From Sideroxydans sp. (GTDB lineage: Bacteria > Pseudomonadota > Gammaproteobacteria > Burkholderiales > Gallionellaceae), in NCBI GenBank assembly GCA_013791855.1, contig VMTA01000023.1, forward strand, positions 171,681 through 235,680: 64,000 nucleotides of DNA, read 5' to 3'. This document shows, in pieces, positions 37,891 to 46,107 of the stretch (within the stretch, counting starts at the first letter, position 1; each line of letters opens with the position of its first letter). The notes beneath the pieces are model-generated. The model saw only the letters and a list, made by a program, of their open reading frames with translations. It had not been told where the DNA came from and made no database searches. Position numbers and translations under genes: made by a program.

Positions 37891-38714
37891 GCAGCCTGCG
37901 CGACAAAGTGGTCTTCATTACCGGTTCCAGTCGCGGGATCGGCAGGGAGATCGCCTTGCGCTGCGCGCGCGACGGCGCAAAGGTGATCATCACCGGCAAG
38001 ACGGTCGAGCCGCATGCCAAGCTGCCGGGCACCATCCATAGTGTGGCGGAAGAAGTGGTCGCGGCGGGCGGGCAGGCACTGGCATTGCAGCTGGATGTGC
38101 GCGATGAGCAGGCCATCCACGATGCGGTCGAACAGGCGGCCGCGCATTTCGGCGGCATCGATGTGCTGGTGAACAACGCCAGCGCCATCAGCCTCACGCC
38201 TACACTGGAGACACCGGCCAAGCGCCTTGATTTGATGTGGGACGTGAACATGCGCGCCACCTTCCTCGCTTCGCAGGCCTGCATCCCGCATCTGCAGCAG
38301 GCAGTGAATCCGCACATCCTCACACTGTCGCCGCCGCTGAACATGGGGCCGGACAATTTCGCGCCGCATGTGGCCTATACCATCTCGAAATACGGCATGA
38401 GCATGGTGACCATGGGGCTGGCGCGCGAGTTCGCGGCAGCGTGCATCGCCTGCAACTGCCTGTGGCCGCGCACCACCATCGCCACTGCAGCCATCGAATA
38501 CAACTTCCCCGCAGAGATCCTGCACGCCTCGCGTAAACCGGCCATCGTGGCCGATGCCGCGCATGCCATCCTGATGCGTTTCAGCGATACCTGCAGCGGC
38601 AATTTCTTCATCGACGAGAGCGTATTGCGCGAAGAAGGGGTGAGTGACTTTGAACACTATGCAGTCAGTCCGGGGGGAAGGCTGTTCGACGATCTGTTCT
38701 TGCAGTCAGAATAA
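37887..38714 (+). CDS. Short-chain dehydrogenase (HSDL2-like)
   Basis: NAD(P)-dependent SDR oxidoreductase of 275 residues. The cofactor motif TGSSRGIG (12-19), NNAS (96-99) and catalytic S148, Y164 and K168 (YTISK) are present. The region KLPGTIHSVAEEV after the Rossmann motif and the overall length resemble the hydroxysteroid-dehydrogenase-like 2 group, which lies near fatty-acid metabolism genes in several bacteria. Its ATG overlaps the fadE stop by 4 bases and fadD follows after 18 bases, so it is part of the beta-oxidation operon. The actual substrate is unknown. Confidence 0.88.
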   Translation: MSSLRDKVVFITGSSRGIGREIALRCARDGAKVIITGKTVEPHAKLPGTIHSVAEEVVAAGGQALALQLDVRDEQAIHDAVEQAAAHFGGIDVLVNNASAISLTPTLETPAKRLDLMWDVNMRATFLASQACIPHLQQAVNPHILTLSPPLNMGPDNFAPHVAYTISKYGMSMVTMGLAREFAAACIACNCLWPRTTIATAAIEYNFPAEILHASRKPAIVADAAHAILMRFSDTCSGNFFIDESVLREEGVSDFEHYAVSPGGRLFDDLFLQSE

Positions 38715-38732
38715 TCAAAGGGAGAGAAAAAA

Positions 38733-40538
38733 ATGACCACAGCTGACAACGTAGACGTGATCACGCCGGAGCAGGCAGGGACGCTGCACGGTTTGTTCCT
38801 TGAGCGGGTAAAGCGCTCGCCGGACAAGGAAGCCTACCGATATTTCGATGTGCGTAGTGAAGCGTGGGCGAGCCTGAGTTGGCGGCAGATGCGCGCTGCA
38901 GTCGGTCGTTGGCAGGCTGCACTGGCCAAGGAAGGTCTGCAAAAAGGCGACCGCGTGGCCTTGATGCTGCGCAACTGCCCGCAATGGGTGATGTTCGACC
39001 AGGCGGCGATGTCGCTGGGATTGGTCACCGTGCCGCTGTATACCGTGGACCGCGCCGAGAATATCGCCTACATCGTCAACGATGCGCAGGCCAAGGTGTT
39101 GCTGTTCGAGACCGCAGAGCAATGGCAGGAATTGAACGCCGTGAAATCGCTGATGCCCAGTGTGCAGCGTTTCATCTCGCTGGACGAGGTAAAGAGCGAT
39201 GACTCGCGTCTGATATCGGCAGCGCATGCCTTGCCGTCTGCCGCCGAGTTGCAAGCGCCCGTGCCGTGCGAGATTGGCGAGCTGGCCAGCATCATCTACA
39301 CCTCCGGCACCACCGGCAAACCCAAGGGCGTGATGCTGAGTCACCGCAACATGCTGAGCAACACGCATTCCGCGCTGGGTACCTTCGCGCTCTACAACGA
39401 CGATCTGCTGCTGTCCTTCTTGCCGCTGTCGCACACCTTCGAGCGCACCTGCGGCTATTACCTGCAAGTGATGACCGGCGCGACAGTCGCCTACGCGCGT
39501 TCCATCCCCTTGCTTTCCGAAGACCTGCAGACCATACATCCCACCATCCTGATCTCAGTGCCGCGCATCTACGAGCGCATCTATTCCGCCATCAGCGCCA
39601 AGCTGGAAGAGGGGCCGCCGCTGCGCAAGAAACTGTTCCATCTGGCGGTCGAGGTGGGCTGGGCGCGCTTCGAGCAGGAACAGGGACGCGGTCCGTGGAA
39701 GGCCTCATTCCTGCTGTGGCCGCTGCTGGACAAGCTGGTGGCGAAGAAGCTGCTGGCGCGCCTGGGCGGTCGATTGCGCACGGCGGTCACCGGCGGTGCG
39801 GCGCTGGATGCCGACATCTCCCGCATGTTCGTCGGCCTCGGCCTGCCGGTGGTGCAGGGCTACGGTTTGACCGAGACCAGCCCCATCGTCACCGGCAATC
39901 ATCTGGACAATAATTTCCCGGACAGCGTGGGGCAGCCGATCCGCGGTGTGCAGGTGAAGCTAGGCGCGCAGAACGCGCTGCTGGTGAAAGGCCCGAATGT
40001 GATGATGGGCTACTGGAACAATCCGGAAGCGACGCGCGCCATGATCGATGAGGAGGGCTGGCTCAACACCGGCGACATCGCGCGCATCAGCGAGACCGGC
40101 CATGTGTACATCACCGGCCGTCTGAAGGAGATCATCGTGATGGCCAACGGCGAAAAGATCCCGCCGGCCGATATGGAAGCGGCCATCCTGCACGATCCGC
40201 TGATCGATCAGGTGATGATCCTCGGGGAAGGCAAACCTTATCTGGTCGCGCTGGCGGTGCTCAATCCGGTGGTGTGGCCGGACATCGCGGCCAAGGTCGG
40301 AGTGCGACCCGACATGCCGGAATCCCTCTCCGACAGCAATGTGGAAGCCAAGGTGCTGCGCCGCATCGCGCGCAACATCCGCGCCTTCCCCGGCTATGCC
40401 AAGGTCAACCGCGTGTTGTTGCTGACCGAACCCTGGACCATAGACAACGGCTTGCTCACGCCCAAGCTGAGCATGAAACGCGACAAGATCGTGGCGAAGT
40501 TCGCGCGCGAGATCGATGCACTCTACGAAGGACACTGA
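38733..40538 (+). CDS. fadD: Long-chain acyl-CoA synthetase (AMP-forming)
   Basis: Activates fatty acids to acyl-CoA with ATP. The 601-residue protein has the P-loop-like motif YTSGTTGKPKGVMLSHRN (about 188-205), the A5-type motif QGYGLTETSP, GWLNTGDIA and GRLKEIIVMANGEKIPP. It belongs to the long (about 600-residue) type resembling Fadd15/LACS proteins rather than E. coli FadD. A GGGAGAG ribosome-binding site precedes the start. It lies between the SDR and the thioesterase genes, 2 bases before the latter. The symbol is used for function, not strict orthology. Confidence 0.92.
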   Translation: MTTADNVDVITPEQAGTLHGLFLERVKRSPDKEAYRYFDVRSEAWASLSWRQMRAAVGRWQAALAKEGLQKGDRVALMLRNCPQWVMFDQAAMSLGLVTVPLYTVDRAENIAYIVNDAQAKVLLFETAEQWQELNAVKSLMPSVQRFISLDEVKSDDSRLISAAHALPSAAELQAPVPCEIGELASIIYTSGTTGKPKGVMLSHRNMLSNTHSALGTFALYNDDLLLSFLPLSHTFERTCGYYLQVMTGATVAYARSIPLLSEDLQTIHPTILISVPRIYERIYSAISAKLEEGPPLRKKLFHLAVEVGWARFEQEQGRGPWKASFLLWPLLDKLVAKKLLARLGGRLRTAVTGGAALDADISRMFVGLGLPVVQGYGLTETSPIVTGNHLDNNFPDSVGQPIRGVQVKLGAQNALLVKGPNVMMGYWNNPEATRAMIDEEGWLNTGDIARISETGHVYITGRLKEIIVMANGEKIPPADMEAAILHDPLIDQVMILGEGKPYLVALAVLNPVVWPDIAAKVGVRPDMPESLSDSNVEAKVLRRIARNIRAFPGYAKVNRVLLLTEPWTIDNGLLTPKLSMKRDKIVAKFAREIDALYEGH

Positions 40539-40540
40539 AC

Positions 40541-40936
40541 ATGAACACCCCCGTCACGTCATTACCCGATCGTGAACCGACACTGCGCGTGGCGGCCATG
40601 CCGTCCGACGCAAACTACACCGGCGACATCTTCGGCGGCTGGCTGATGGGCCAGGTGGACGTCGCCGGCAGTATCCCGGCTGTGCATCGCGCCAAAGGGC
40701 GGGTGGCGACCGTGGCGGTGAATTCCTTCGTGTTCAAGCAGCCGATCTTCGTCGGCGACATCGTGAGTTTCTACACGAGGATCGTCAAAACCGGCAACAC
40801 GTCGATCACCGTGGATGTGGAAGTCTATGTGCAGCGCGATCCGGAGAATCCAACCTGTCATCAGGTGACGGAGGCGCAATTGACCTATGTCGCAGTGGGC
40901 GAGGATCGCAAGCCTCGGCCGTTGCCGGCTGTTTAA
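40541..40936 (+). CDS. Acyl-CoA thioesterase (YciA-like hotdog fold)
   Basis: Hydrolyses acyl-CoA to free acid and CoA. The 131-residue protein starts at 40541, two bases after fadD. The hotdog motif GDIFGGWLMGQVDVAG (about 28-43) supplies the catalytic aspartate, and NSFVFKQPIFVGDIVSFY matches the family core. Acyl-CoA thioesterases of this type are usually hexamers or dimers in the cytoplasm. In this cluster it could prevent CoA depletion during fatty-acid breakdown. In-frame codons upstream of 40541 lie inside fadD and are not used. Confidence 0.92.
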   Translation: MNTPVTSLPDREPTLRVAAMPSDANYTGDIFGGWLMGQVDVAGSIPAVHRAKGRVATVAVNSFVFKQPIFVGDIVSFYTRIVKTGNTSITVDVEVYVQRDPENPTCHQVTEAQLTYVAVGEDRKPRPLPAV

Positions 40937-40990
40937 TTGGGTTGTGGGAAGGCAGGGATGGGTACTTTTTCAACGATCAGGGAGAAAAAA

Positions 40991-42313
40991 ATGATGAGCC
41001 TAAGGAAATCGAATGTTGGAGCGGTGGTGTCCGGCGCATTGATGTTGATGGCAGGTCAGGCGTGTGCATCCGGTTTTGCGCTGATCGAGCAGGGCAGCGG
41101 ACTGGGTAATGCATTCGCGGGCGGGGCGGCGTCTGCGGAAGATGCGGCGACAGTCTTTTACAATCCCGCCGGTATGTCGCGCCTGGACGGCTCGCAGATA
41201 TCCGTCGGCGGCGCGTTCATCAAACCTTCTGCACAGTACAGCGGAACGATATCCGGTCTGTCTCCACTCCAGACGGCAGGCACGGGCACGGGGGGCGATG
41301 CCGGCGGCATGGCATTCGTGCCCAACATGTATTACACCCGTCAGATCGACGACAAGATGCATGCCGGGGTCGGGATCAATGCACCGTTCGGTCTGCAGAC
41401 CGATTACGACGCGACCTGGATGGGGCGTTTCCAGGCGGTCAAATCCAAGATCCAGACCATCAACCTGAATCCGTCCATTTCTTATGATGTCAGCGATTCG
41501 ATCAGTGTGGGTGCGGGCTTGAATTACCAGCATATCTCCGGTGAGCTGACGAGTATCACGAATTACAGTGCCGCCATTTATCAGGCAACTTCAGGTGGCA
41601 CAGCCATTCCGAATCTGGAAGGACTCAGCACCATGACGGGGAGCGACGCCGGCTGGGGGTATAACTTTGGCGCATTATTCAAATTCGATCCGCAGACACG
41701 CCTCGGCGTGGCTTACCGTTCCCAGATCAAATACAAGCTGTCGGGTGACGTGAAGTTCGCCAATCGTCCGGCTGCATTGGCCACCGCATTGGCTGATCAA
41801 GCCGTCACGCTGGACATCACCATGCCGGACTCCTTCTCCATGAGTGCGGTGCACCAGTACGGAGACAAACTGGAAGTGATGGCCGATGCGACCTGGACCG
41901 GCTGGAGCGTTTTCAAGACACTGGATGTGAAGAAAACCAATGGCACGTCGCTGGGCACCGCGACTCCCGAGAACTGGAAAGACACTTGGCGCGTTTCCGT
42001 CGGCACCAGTTATCACTACAGCGAACAGTGGACCGCGCGTGCAGGGGTTGCCTTCGACCAGGCGCCGGTATCGGATGCCTACCGCACCGTACGCATCCCG
42101 GATGCCGACCGCACTTGGCTGGCGCTGGGTGGGCAGTTCAAACCTGATGCTGCCAGCACGCTGGATTTCGGCTACGCCCACCTGTTCGTCAAGAGCGGCG
42201 TGATGAACCAGAGCTCGGCGGCCAATCCGGAGCTGAGCGGCAAAGGCTATCTGGTCGGCAGCTACAGCAACAGCGTTGATATCGTGAGTGTGCAGTACGG
42301 ATACAAGTTCTAA
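40991..42313 (+). CDS. fadL: FadL/OmpP1-family outer-membrane fatty-acid channel
   Basis: Outer-membrane beta-barrel that takes up long-chain fatty acids or other hydrophobic compounds. The ATG at 40991 follows AGGGAG; an in-frame extension to 40937 is unlikely because it would displace the signal peptide (about 1-24, ending ACA). The mature N-terminus ASGFALIEQGSGLGNAFAG is the FadL hatch region including the NAF/NPA signatures (AATVFYNPAGM). The C-terminus ends in VQYGYKF with the aromatic residue needed for barrel assembly. Length of 440 residues is normal. A terminator follows at 42327. Confidence 0.95.
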   Translation: MMSLRKSNVGAVVSGALMLMAGQACASGFALIEQGSGLGNAFAGGAASAEDAATVFYNPAGMSRLDGSQISVGGAFIKPSAQYSGTISGLSPLQTAGTGTGGDAGGMAFVPNMYYTRQIDDKMHAGVGINAPFGLQTDYDATWMGRFQAVKSKIQTINLNPSISYDVSDSISVGAGLNYQHISGELTSITNYSAAIYQATSGGTAIPNLEGLSTMTGSDAGWGYNFGALFKFDPQTRLGVAYRSQIKYKLSGDVKFANRPAALATALADQAVTLDITMPDSFSMSAVHQYGDKLEVMADATWTGWSVFKTLDVKKTNGTSLGTATPENWKDTWRVSVGTSYHYSEQWTARAGVAFDQAPVSDAYRTVRIPDADRTWLALGGQFKPDAASTLDFGYAHLFVKSGVMNQSSAANPELSGKGYLVGSYSNSVDIVSVQYGYKF

Positions 42314-42326
42314 CTTGCAGGTCGTG

Positions 42327-42352
42327 AACGGCGGGGTGAACGCCCTGCCGTT
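42327..42352 (+). terminator. Intrinsic terminator after fadL
   Basis: AACGGCGGGG (42327-42336) pairs with CCCTGCCGTT (42343-42352) around a 6-base loop, with one G-T wobble, followed by TTTTCTCT. It lies 14 bases after the fadL stop and 28 bases before the next start, so the downstream gene may depend on read-through or its own promoter. Confidence 0.75.
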
Positions 42353-42380
42353 TTCTCTGCTTAATGTTGAGGGGAATGCG

Positions 42381-44876
42381 ATGGGCAATCATCTGAAGAT
42401 CCGTAAGGTCGCCGTGCTCGGTGCCGGCGTGATGGGCGCACAGATCGCCGCGCATCTGGTCAATGCCAATGTCGAGACGCTGTTGTTCGAACTGCCCGCG
42501 AAAGAGGGCGATCCGAACGGCAATGTGAACAAGGCGCTGGCCGGCTTGAAGAAACTCGAACCCGCACCCATATCATCACCATCGCGCATCAGCTACATCG
42601 AAGCGGCGAATTACGAGCAGCATCTGGACAAGCTGCGCGAGTGCGACCTCATCATCGAGGCCATCGCCGAGCGCATCGACTGGAAGTCCGACTTGTACCG
42701 CAAGGTTGCCCCGTTCGTGAATGCGCGAGCCATCTTCGCCACCAACACCTCGGGCCTTTCCATCAACACTTTGGCTGAAGCCTTCCCCGAGGCGCTGCGC
42801 CACCGCTTCTGCGGTATCCATTTCTTCAACCCGCCGCGCTATATGCATCTGGTGGAACTGATCCCGTGCAAGGGCACGGAAGCGGCCCTGCTCGACCAGT
42901 TGGAGACCTTCCTCGTCTCCACGCTGGGCAAGGGCGTGGTGCGCGCCAAGGACACGCCCAACTTCATCGCCAACCGCATCGGTGTGTTCTCCATGCTCGC
43001 CACCAAGCATCATGCGGCTGCGTTCAATCTCGGCTTCGACATGGTGGATGCGCTCACCGGCCGCTATCTCGGCCGCCCCAAGAGCGCCACCTTCCGCACG
43101 CTGGACGTGGTGGGGCTCGACGTGTTCGCACATGTGGTCAACACCATGCGCGAGAACCTCACCGAAGATCCGTGGCATAAACACTTCGAGCTGCCGGGCT
43201 GGTTCCAGTATCTGGTCGATCAGGGTTCACTGGGGCAGAAGAGCAAGCGCGGCATCTATCAGAAGATCGGCAAAGAGATCCACGTGCTCGATCTGCACAC
43301 GCGCGAATACAAACTCTCTGATGCGAAGGTCGATGACGGCGTGAAGGACATTCTGCGCGAACGCGACTGGGCCAAGAAACTGGCCGGCCTGCGCAACAGT
43401 CAGCATCCGCAGGCACAGTTCCTGTGGTCGGTGTTCCGCGACGTGTTCCATTACTGCGCGCTGCATCTGGAAGCCATCGCCGACAACGCGCGCGACCTCG
43501 ACTTCGCTGTGCGCTGGGGTTTTGGCTGGGACAACGGTCCGTTCGAGATATGGCAGGCGGCGGGCTGGACGCAAGTCACCGGCTGGATCGCCGAAGACAT
43601 CGCCGCCGGCAAGGCGATGGCGGACAAACCGTTGCCGGTGTGGGTCGCCGATCCCACGCGCAGCGGCGTGCATACGGCGCACGGCTCTTATGCCCCGGCC
43701 ACGCGCGCGATGGTGCCGCGCTCCGCACTGTCCGTCTACCTGCGCCAGCCCTATCCGGACCACCTGCTGGGTGAAGTGCGCCAGTACGGTGAGACCGTGT
43801 TCGAGACCGACGAGGTGCGCCTGTGGCACACCGGCGACAGTATCGCCATCCTCAGTTTCAAAACCAAGATGCACACCGTCAGCAACGAAGTGCTGGACGG
43901 CATCCTGCGCGCGGTGGAAGAAGCCGAGGCGCATTTCTCTGCGCTCATACTGTGGCAGAGCGAGCCGCCGTTCTCGGCGGGCGCGAACCTGCTGCAACTC
44001 ATGCAGGGCGTGCAGGAGACACCCGACACCGGCCTGTTCGGCAAGCTCAAGGGCGCGGTGAATCGCGTCAAATACACCGCAGCGGGCGGTGGGGGCGTGG
44101 GCGATATCCTCAACGCCGCCACCGGCAACGTGCCCAAGGTGGAAACCGTGGTCGCCAAGTTCCAGCAGACCTCGATGCGATTGAAATACGCGCAGATCCC
44201 CACCATCGCCGCCGTGGACGGCCTCGCCCTCGGCGGCGGCTGTGAATTCTCCATCCATTGCTCGCGCATCGTCGCCACGCTGGAAAGCTACATCGGTCTG
44301 GTTGAAGTCGGCGTGGGTCTGTTGCCCGCAGGCGGCGGCTGCAAGGAGATGGCACAGCGCGCCTCGCAGGAAGCACAGCGCTACTCCAGCGACAACCGTG
44401 TTGACATCTTCCCCTTCGTGCGCCGCTACTTCCAGCACATCGCCATGGGCGAAGTCGCCAAGAGTGCCGAGCTGGCAAGAGATATGGGTTACCTCAGACC
44501 GTCCGACCGCATCGTGATGAATAAATTTGAACTGCTGCATATCGCCAAGGAAGAAGCGAAAGCACTCAACGCCACCGCCTACCGCCCGCCGCTGCACCAG
44601 CGCCAGATCATGGTTGCCGGCCGCACCGGCACCGCCACCCTTAAAGCCGCCATGGTGAACATGCTCGCGGGCGGCTTCATCTCCGAACACGACTACGACA
44701 TCGGCTGTCGCGTCGCCGACACCTTATGCGGCGGCGATGTGGAAGCGGGTTCACTGGTGGATGAACAATGGTTGCTCGACCTGGAGATTAAACACTTCAT
44801 GGAGCTTCTCGCGACCGACAAGACGCAGGCAAGGATCGAGCATATGTTGAAGAGTGGGAAGCCGTTGAGAAATTGA
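42381..44876 (+). CDS. 3-hydroxyacyl-CoA dehydrogenase / enoyl-CoA hydratase fusion
   Basis: Bifunctional beta-oxidation enzyme of 831 residues. The ATG at 42381 has a GAGGGGA ribosome-binding site; earlier in-frame codons belong to the fadL tail. The dehydrogenase comes first, with the NAD motif LGAGVMGAQIAAH (about 14-26), NTSGLSINTLAE and GIHFFNPPRYMHLVEL (catalytic His). The hydratase half is C-terminal, with VDGLALGGGCEFS and GLVEVGVGLLPAGGG keeping both catalytic glutamates. This order is opposite to FadB/FadJ and matches the FadN-type COG1250 proteins. The thiolase partner lies downstream at 46108. Confidence 0.92.
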   Translation: MGNHLKIRKVAVLGAGVMGAQIAAHLVNANVETLLFELPAKEGDPNGNVNKALAGLKKLEPAPISSPSRISYIEAANYEQHLDKLRECDLIIEAIAERIDWKSDLYRKVAPFVNARAIFATNTSGLSINTLAEAFPEALRHRFCGIHFFNPPRYMHLVELIPCKGTEAALLDQLETFLVSTLGKGVVRAKDTPNFIANRIGVFSMLATKHHAAAFNLGFDMVDALTGRYLGRPKSATFRTLDVVGLDVFAHVVNTMRENLTEDPWHKHFELPGWFQYLVDQGSLGQKSKRGIYQKIGKEIHVLDLHTREYKLSDAKVDDGVKDILRERDWAKKLAGLRNSQHPQAQFLWSVFRDVFHYCALHLEAIADNARDLDFAVRWGFGWDNGPFEIWQAAGWTQVTGWIAEDIAAGKAMADKPLPVWVADPTRSGVHTAHGSYAPATRAMVPRSALSVYLRQPYPDHLLGEVRQYGETVFETDEVRLWHTGDSIAILSFKTKMHTVSNEVLDGILRAVEEAEAHFSALILWQSEPPFSAGANLLQLMQGVQETPDTGLFGKLKGAVNRVKYTAAGGGGVGDILNAATGNVPKVETVVAKFQQTSMRLKYAQIPTIAAVDGLALGGGCEFSIHCSRIVATLESYIGLVEVGVGLLPAGGGCKEMAQRASQEAQRYSSDNRVDIFPFVRRYFQHIAMGEVAKSAELARDMGYLRPSDRIVMNKFELLHIAKEEAKALNATAYRPPLHQRQIMVAGRTGTATLKAAMVNMLAGGFISEHDYDIGCRVADTLCGGDVEAGSLVDEQWLLDLEIKHFMELLATDKTQARIEHMLKSGKPLRN

Positions 44877-44898
44877 AACGTATGGTAGATCTGGATAC

Positions 44899-44914
44899 GG
44901 CGCAATAATGCGCC
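44899..44914 (+). terminator. Short hairpin after the HCDH/hydratase gene
   Basis: GGCGCA pairs perfectly with TGCGCC around ATAA, 22 bases after the stop codon. It lacks a following T-run, so it is at best a weak terminator or an RNA end-stabiliser. The rest of the 44877-45124 gap has no reading frame I can support. Confidence 0.4.
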
Positions 44915-45014
44915 CAACCTGACCTGTATTGCTTCGAACGCTTTGCTATTTTCAACTGTTACGGTGCATCGAATCTTCAGGCCGTGCGTAACTATATTAG
45001 CCATTTCTAAAGCG

Positions 45015-45044
45015 TTCACTTTCTCCTTTCTTTGCTTGTAGAAT
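45015..45044 (+). promoter_or_regulatory. Candidate promoter of the carbonic anhydrase gene
   Basis: TTCACT (45015-45020) and TAGAAT (45039-45044) are spaced by 18 bases, about 80 bases before the start codon. The -10 and the bases after it (TAGAATCACGCCCC) resemble the candidate promoter at 16363 (TAGAATCGCGCCC). Confidence 0.4.
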
Positions 45045-45124
45045 CACGCCCCGACATCGCACTGTCAGGTAGTCCACATAATAAGACGCGGTATTTTTCC
45101 AACGAACATTAGGGTGAGATGCAA

Positions 45125-45949
45125 ATGACGAGATTCAGGGAGAGTTGTGCAGGTTTGATGGTGGTATTGGGGTTGGCTTCGGGCAGTGCGTTGGCGAGTG
45201 ATCACGGTAGCGAGCATGGGCATGATGCGCATCATGCTGCCGCTGCGTCGGCATGTACCGGCTTCGGTCCGCAGACACCGCGCGATATCGACAGCAAGAG
45301 CGGTGACAACAAGGTGACGTTCAAGGCGGCTCCGGCGGCATCCGAGATGCATCTGTGCAACATCCACTTCCACGAAGGTGCGGAACACAAGTCCAAGGAC
45401 TTCTCAATCTACACCGGCGAAGGCCACGAAGGTTATGGCAGCGGTTATCAGTGCAACCTCAGCAAGAAGCTGAGCAAGGCCGAGAAGGCATGGTCCGGCG
45501 AGGGCGTGTGCAAGAGCGCACACGGCGAGCTGAAGCCCGGCGACACCATCGAGGTGCACTATGTCCACACGACTTGCGATGTGCCCGGCGGCAAGGGTCT
45601 CGGTTCCTGCGTGTCTGCGAAGTGCGCGAATCCCGAGTTGCGCGTAGAGACTCAGGTGTACACACTGGTGGCCGAGGGCGGTCTGGATTTCAACCAGATC
45701 CAGTCGGCTTCCGCACTGCCGACCGATACCGGCAAGCCTGTCGAGTTCATGGGTTCCACCACCGGTCCGAAGTACAACGAGAGCGCCTGTTCCGAGTATC
45801 AGGTGACCTGGAGTGTGCGTCCGCAGTGTGCCAAGGTGAACATCAAGACCGTGGGCGAATGGTGCAAGGGCAACAAGTATGAAGAAGACCACGCACACGG
45901 CGTGCGTCAGTTGGTCAAATCTCCGGCACTTTTGTCCGAGATCAAGTAA
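45125..45949 (+). CDS. Periplasmic delta-class-like carbonic anhydrase
   Basis: Predicted secreted carbonic anhydrase of the delta-type (CA-like) family, 274 residues, interconverting CO2 and bicarbonate. The ATG at 45125 is favoured over 45119 because the AGGGTGAG ribosome-binding site is then 7 bases away. A signal peptide (about 1-25, ending ALA) is present. The metal site is visible as NIHFHEGAEH, giving H81, H83 and H88 as likely zinc ligands. Several cysteines (about residues 41, 78, 117, 131, 158, 167, 171) may form disulfides. The gene has its own candidate promoter and a terminator-like hairpin, so it appears to be a single-gene unit inside the fatty-acid cluster. Family assignment rests on motif recognition. 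Confidence 0.82.
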   Translation: MTRFRESCAGLMVVLGLASGSALASDHGSEHGHDAHHAAAASACTGFGPQTPRDIDSKSGDNKVTFKAAPAASEMHLCNIHFHEGAEHKSKDFSIYTGEGHEGYGSGYQCNLSKKLSKAEKAWSGEGVCKSAHGELKPGDTIEVHYVHTTCDVPGGKGLGSCVSAKCANPELRVETQVYTLVAEGGLDFNQIQSASALPTDTGKPVEFMGSTTGPKYNESACSEYQVTWSVRPQCAKVNIKTVGEWCKGNKYEEDHAHGVRQLVKSPALLSEIK

Positions 45950-45988
45950 TGGCTGAATCAGCGGTGCGCTAGCGCGCCGTTTTGCAAA

Positions 45989-46018
45989 CGAACGCCCCCT
46001 CAGACGAGGGGGCGTTCG
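45989..46018 (+). terminator. Terminator-like hairpin after carbonic anhydrase
   Basis: A perfect 12-bp stem (45989-46000 with 46007-46018; CGAACGCCCCCT on the left arm) closes a 6-base loop. It is very GC-rich and followed by CATTTCC rather than a long T-run. It lies 39 bases after the stop codon. Confidence 0.75.
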
Positions 46019-46107
46019 CATTTCCGTCTCTAGATTTACCACAGAGGGGCGCTGACGTATGATGCAGACGACACCCCGCATACCAACTTCATCCGCAGGA
46101 GCGAGCC

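Noticed and set aside
44693..45019. Minus-strand frame of 108 codons partly in the gap after the HCDH/hydratase gene
   Set aside because: Two thirds is antisense to a conserved gene, there is no ribosome-binding site, and the gap part resembles no family.
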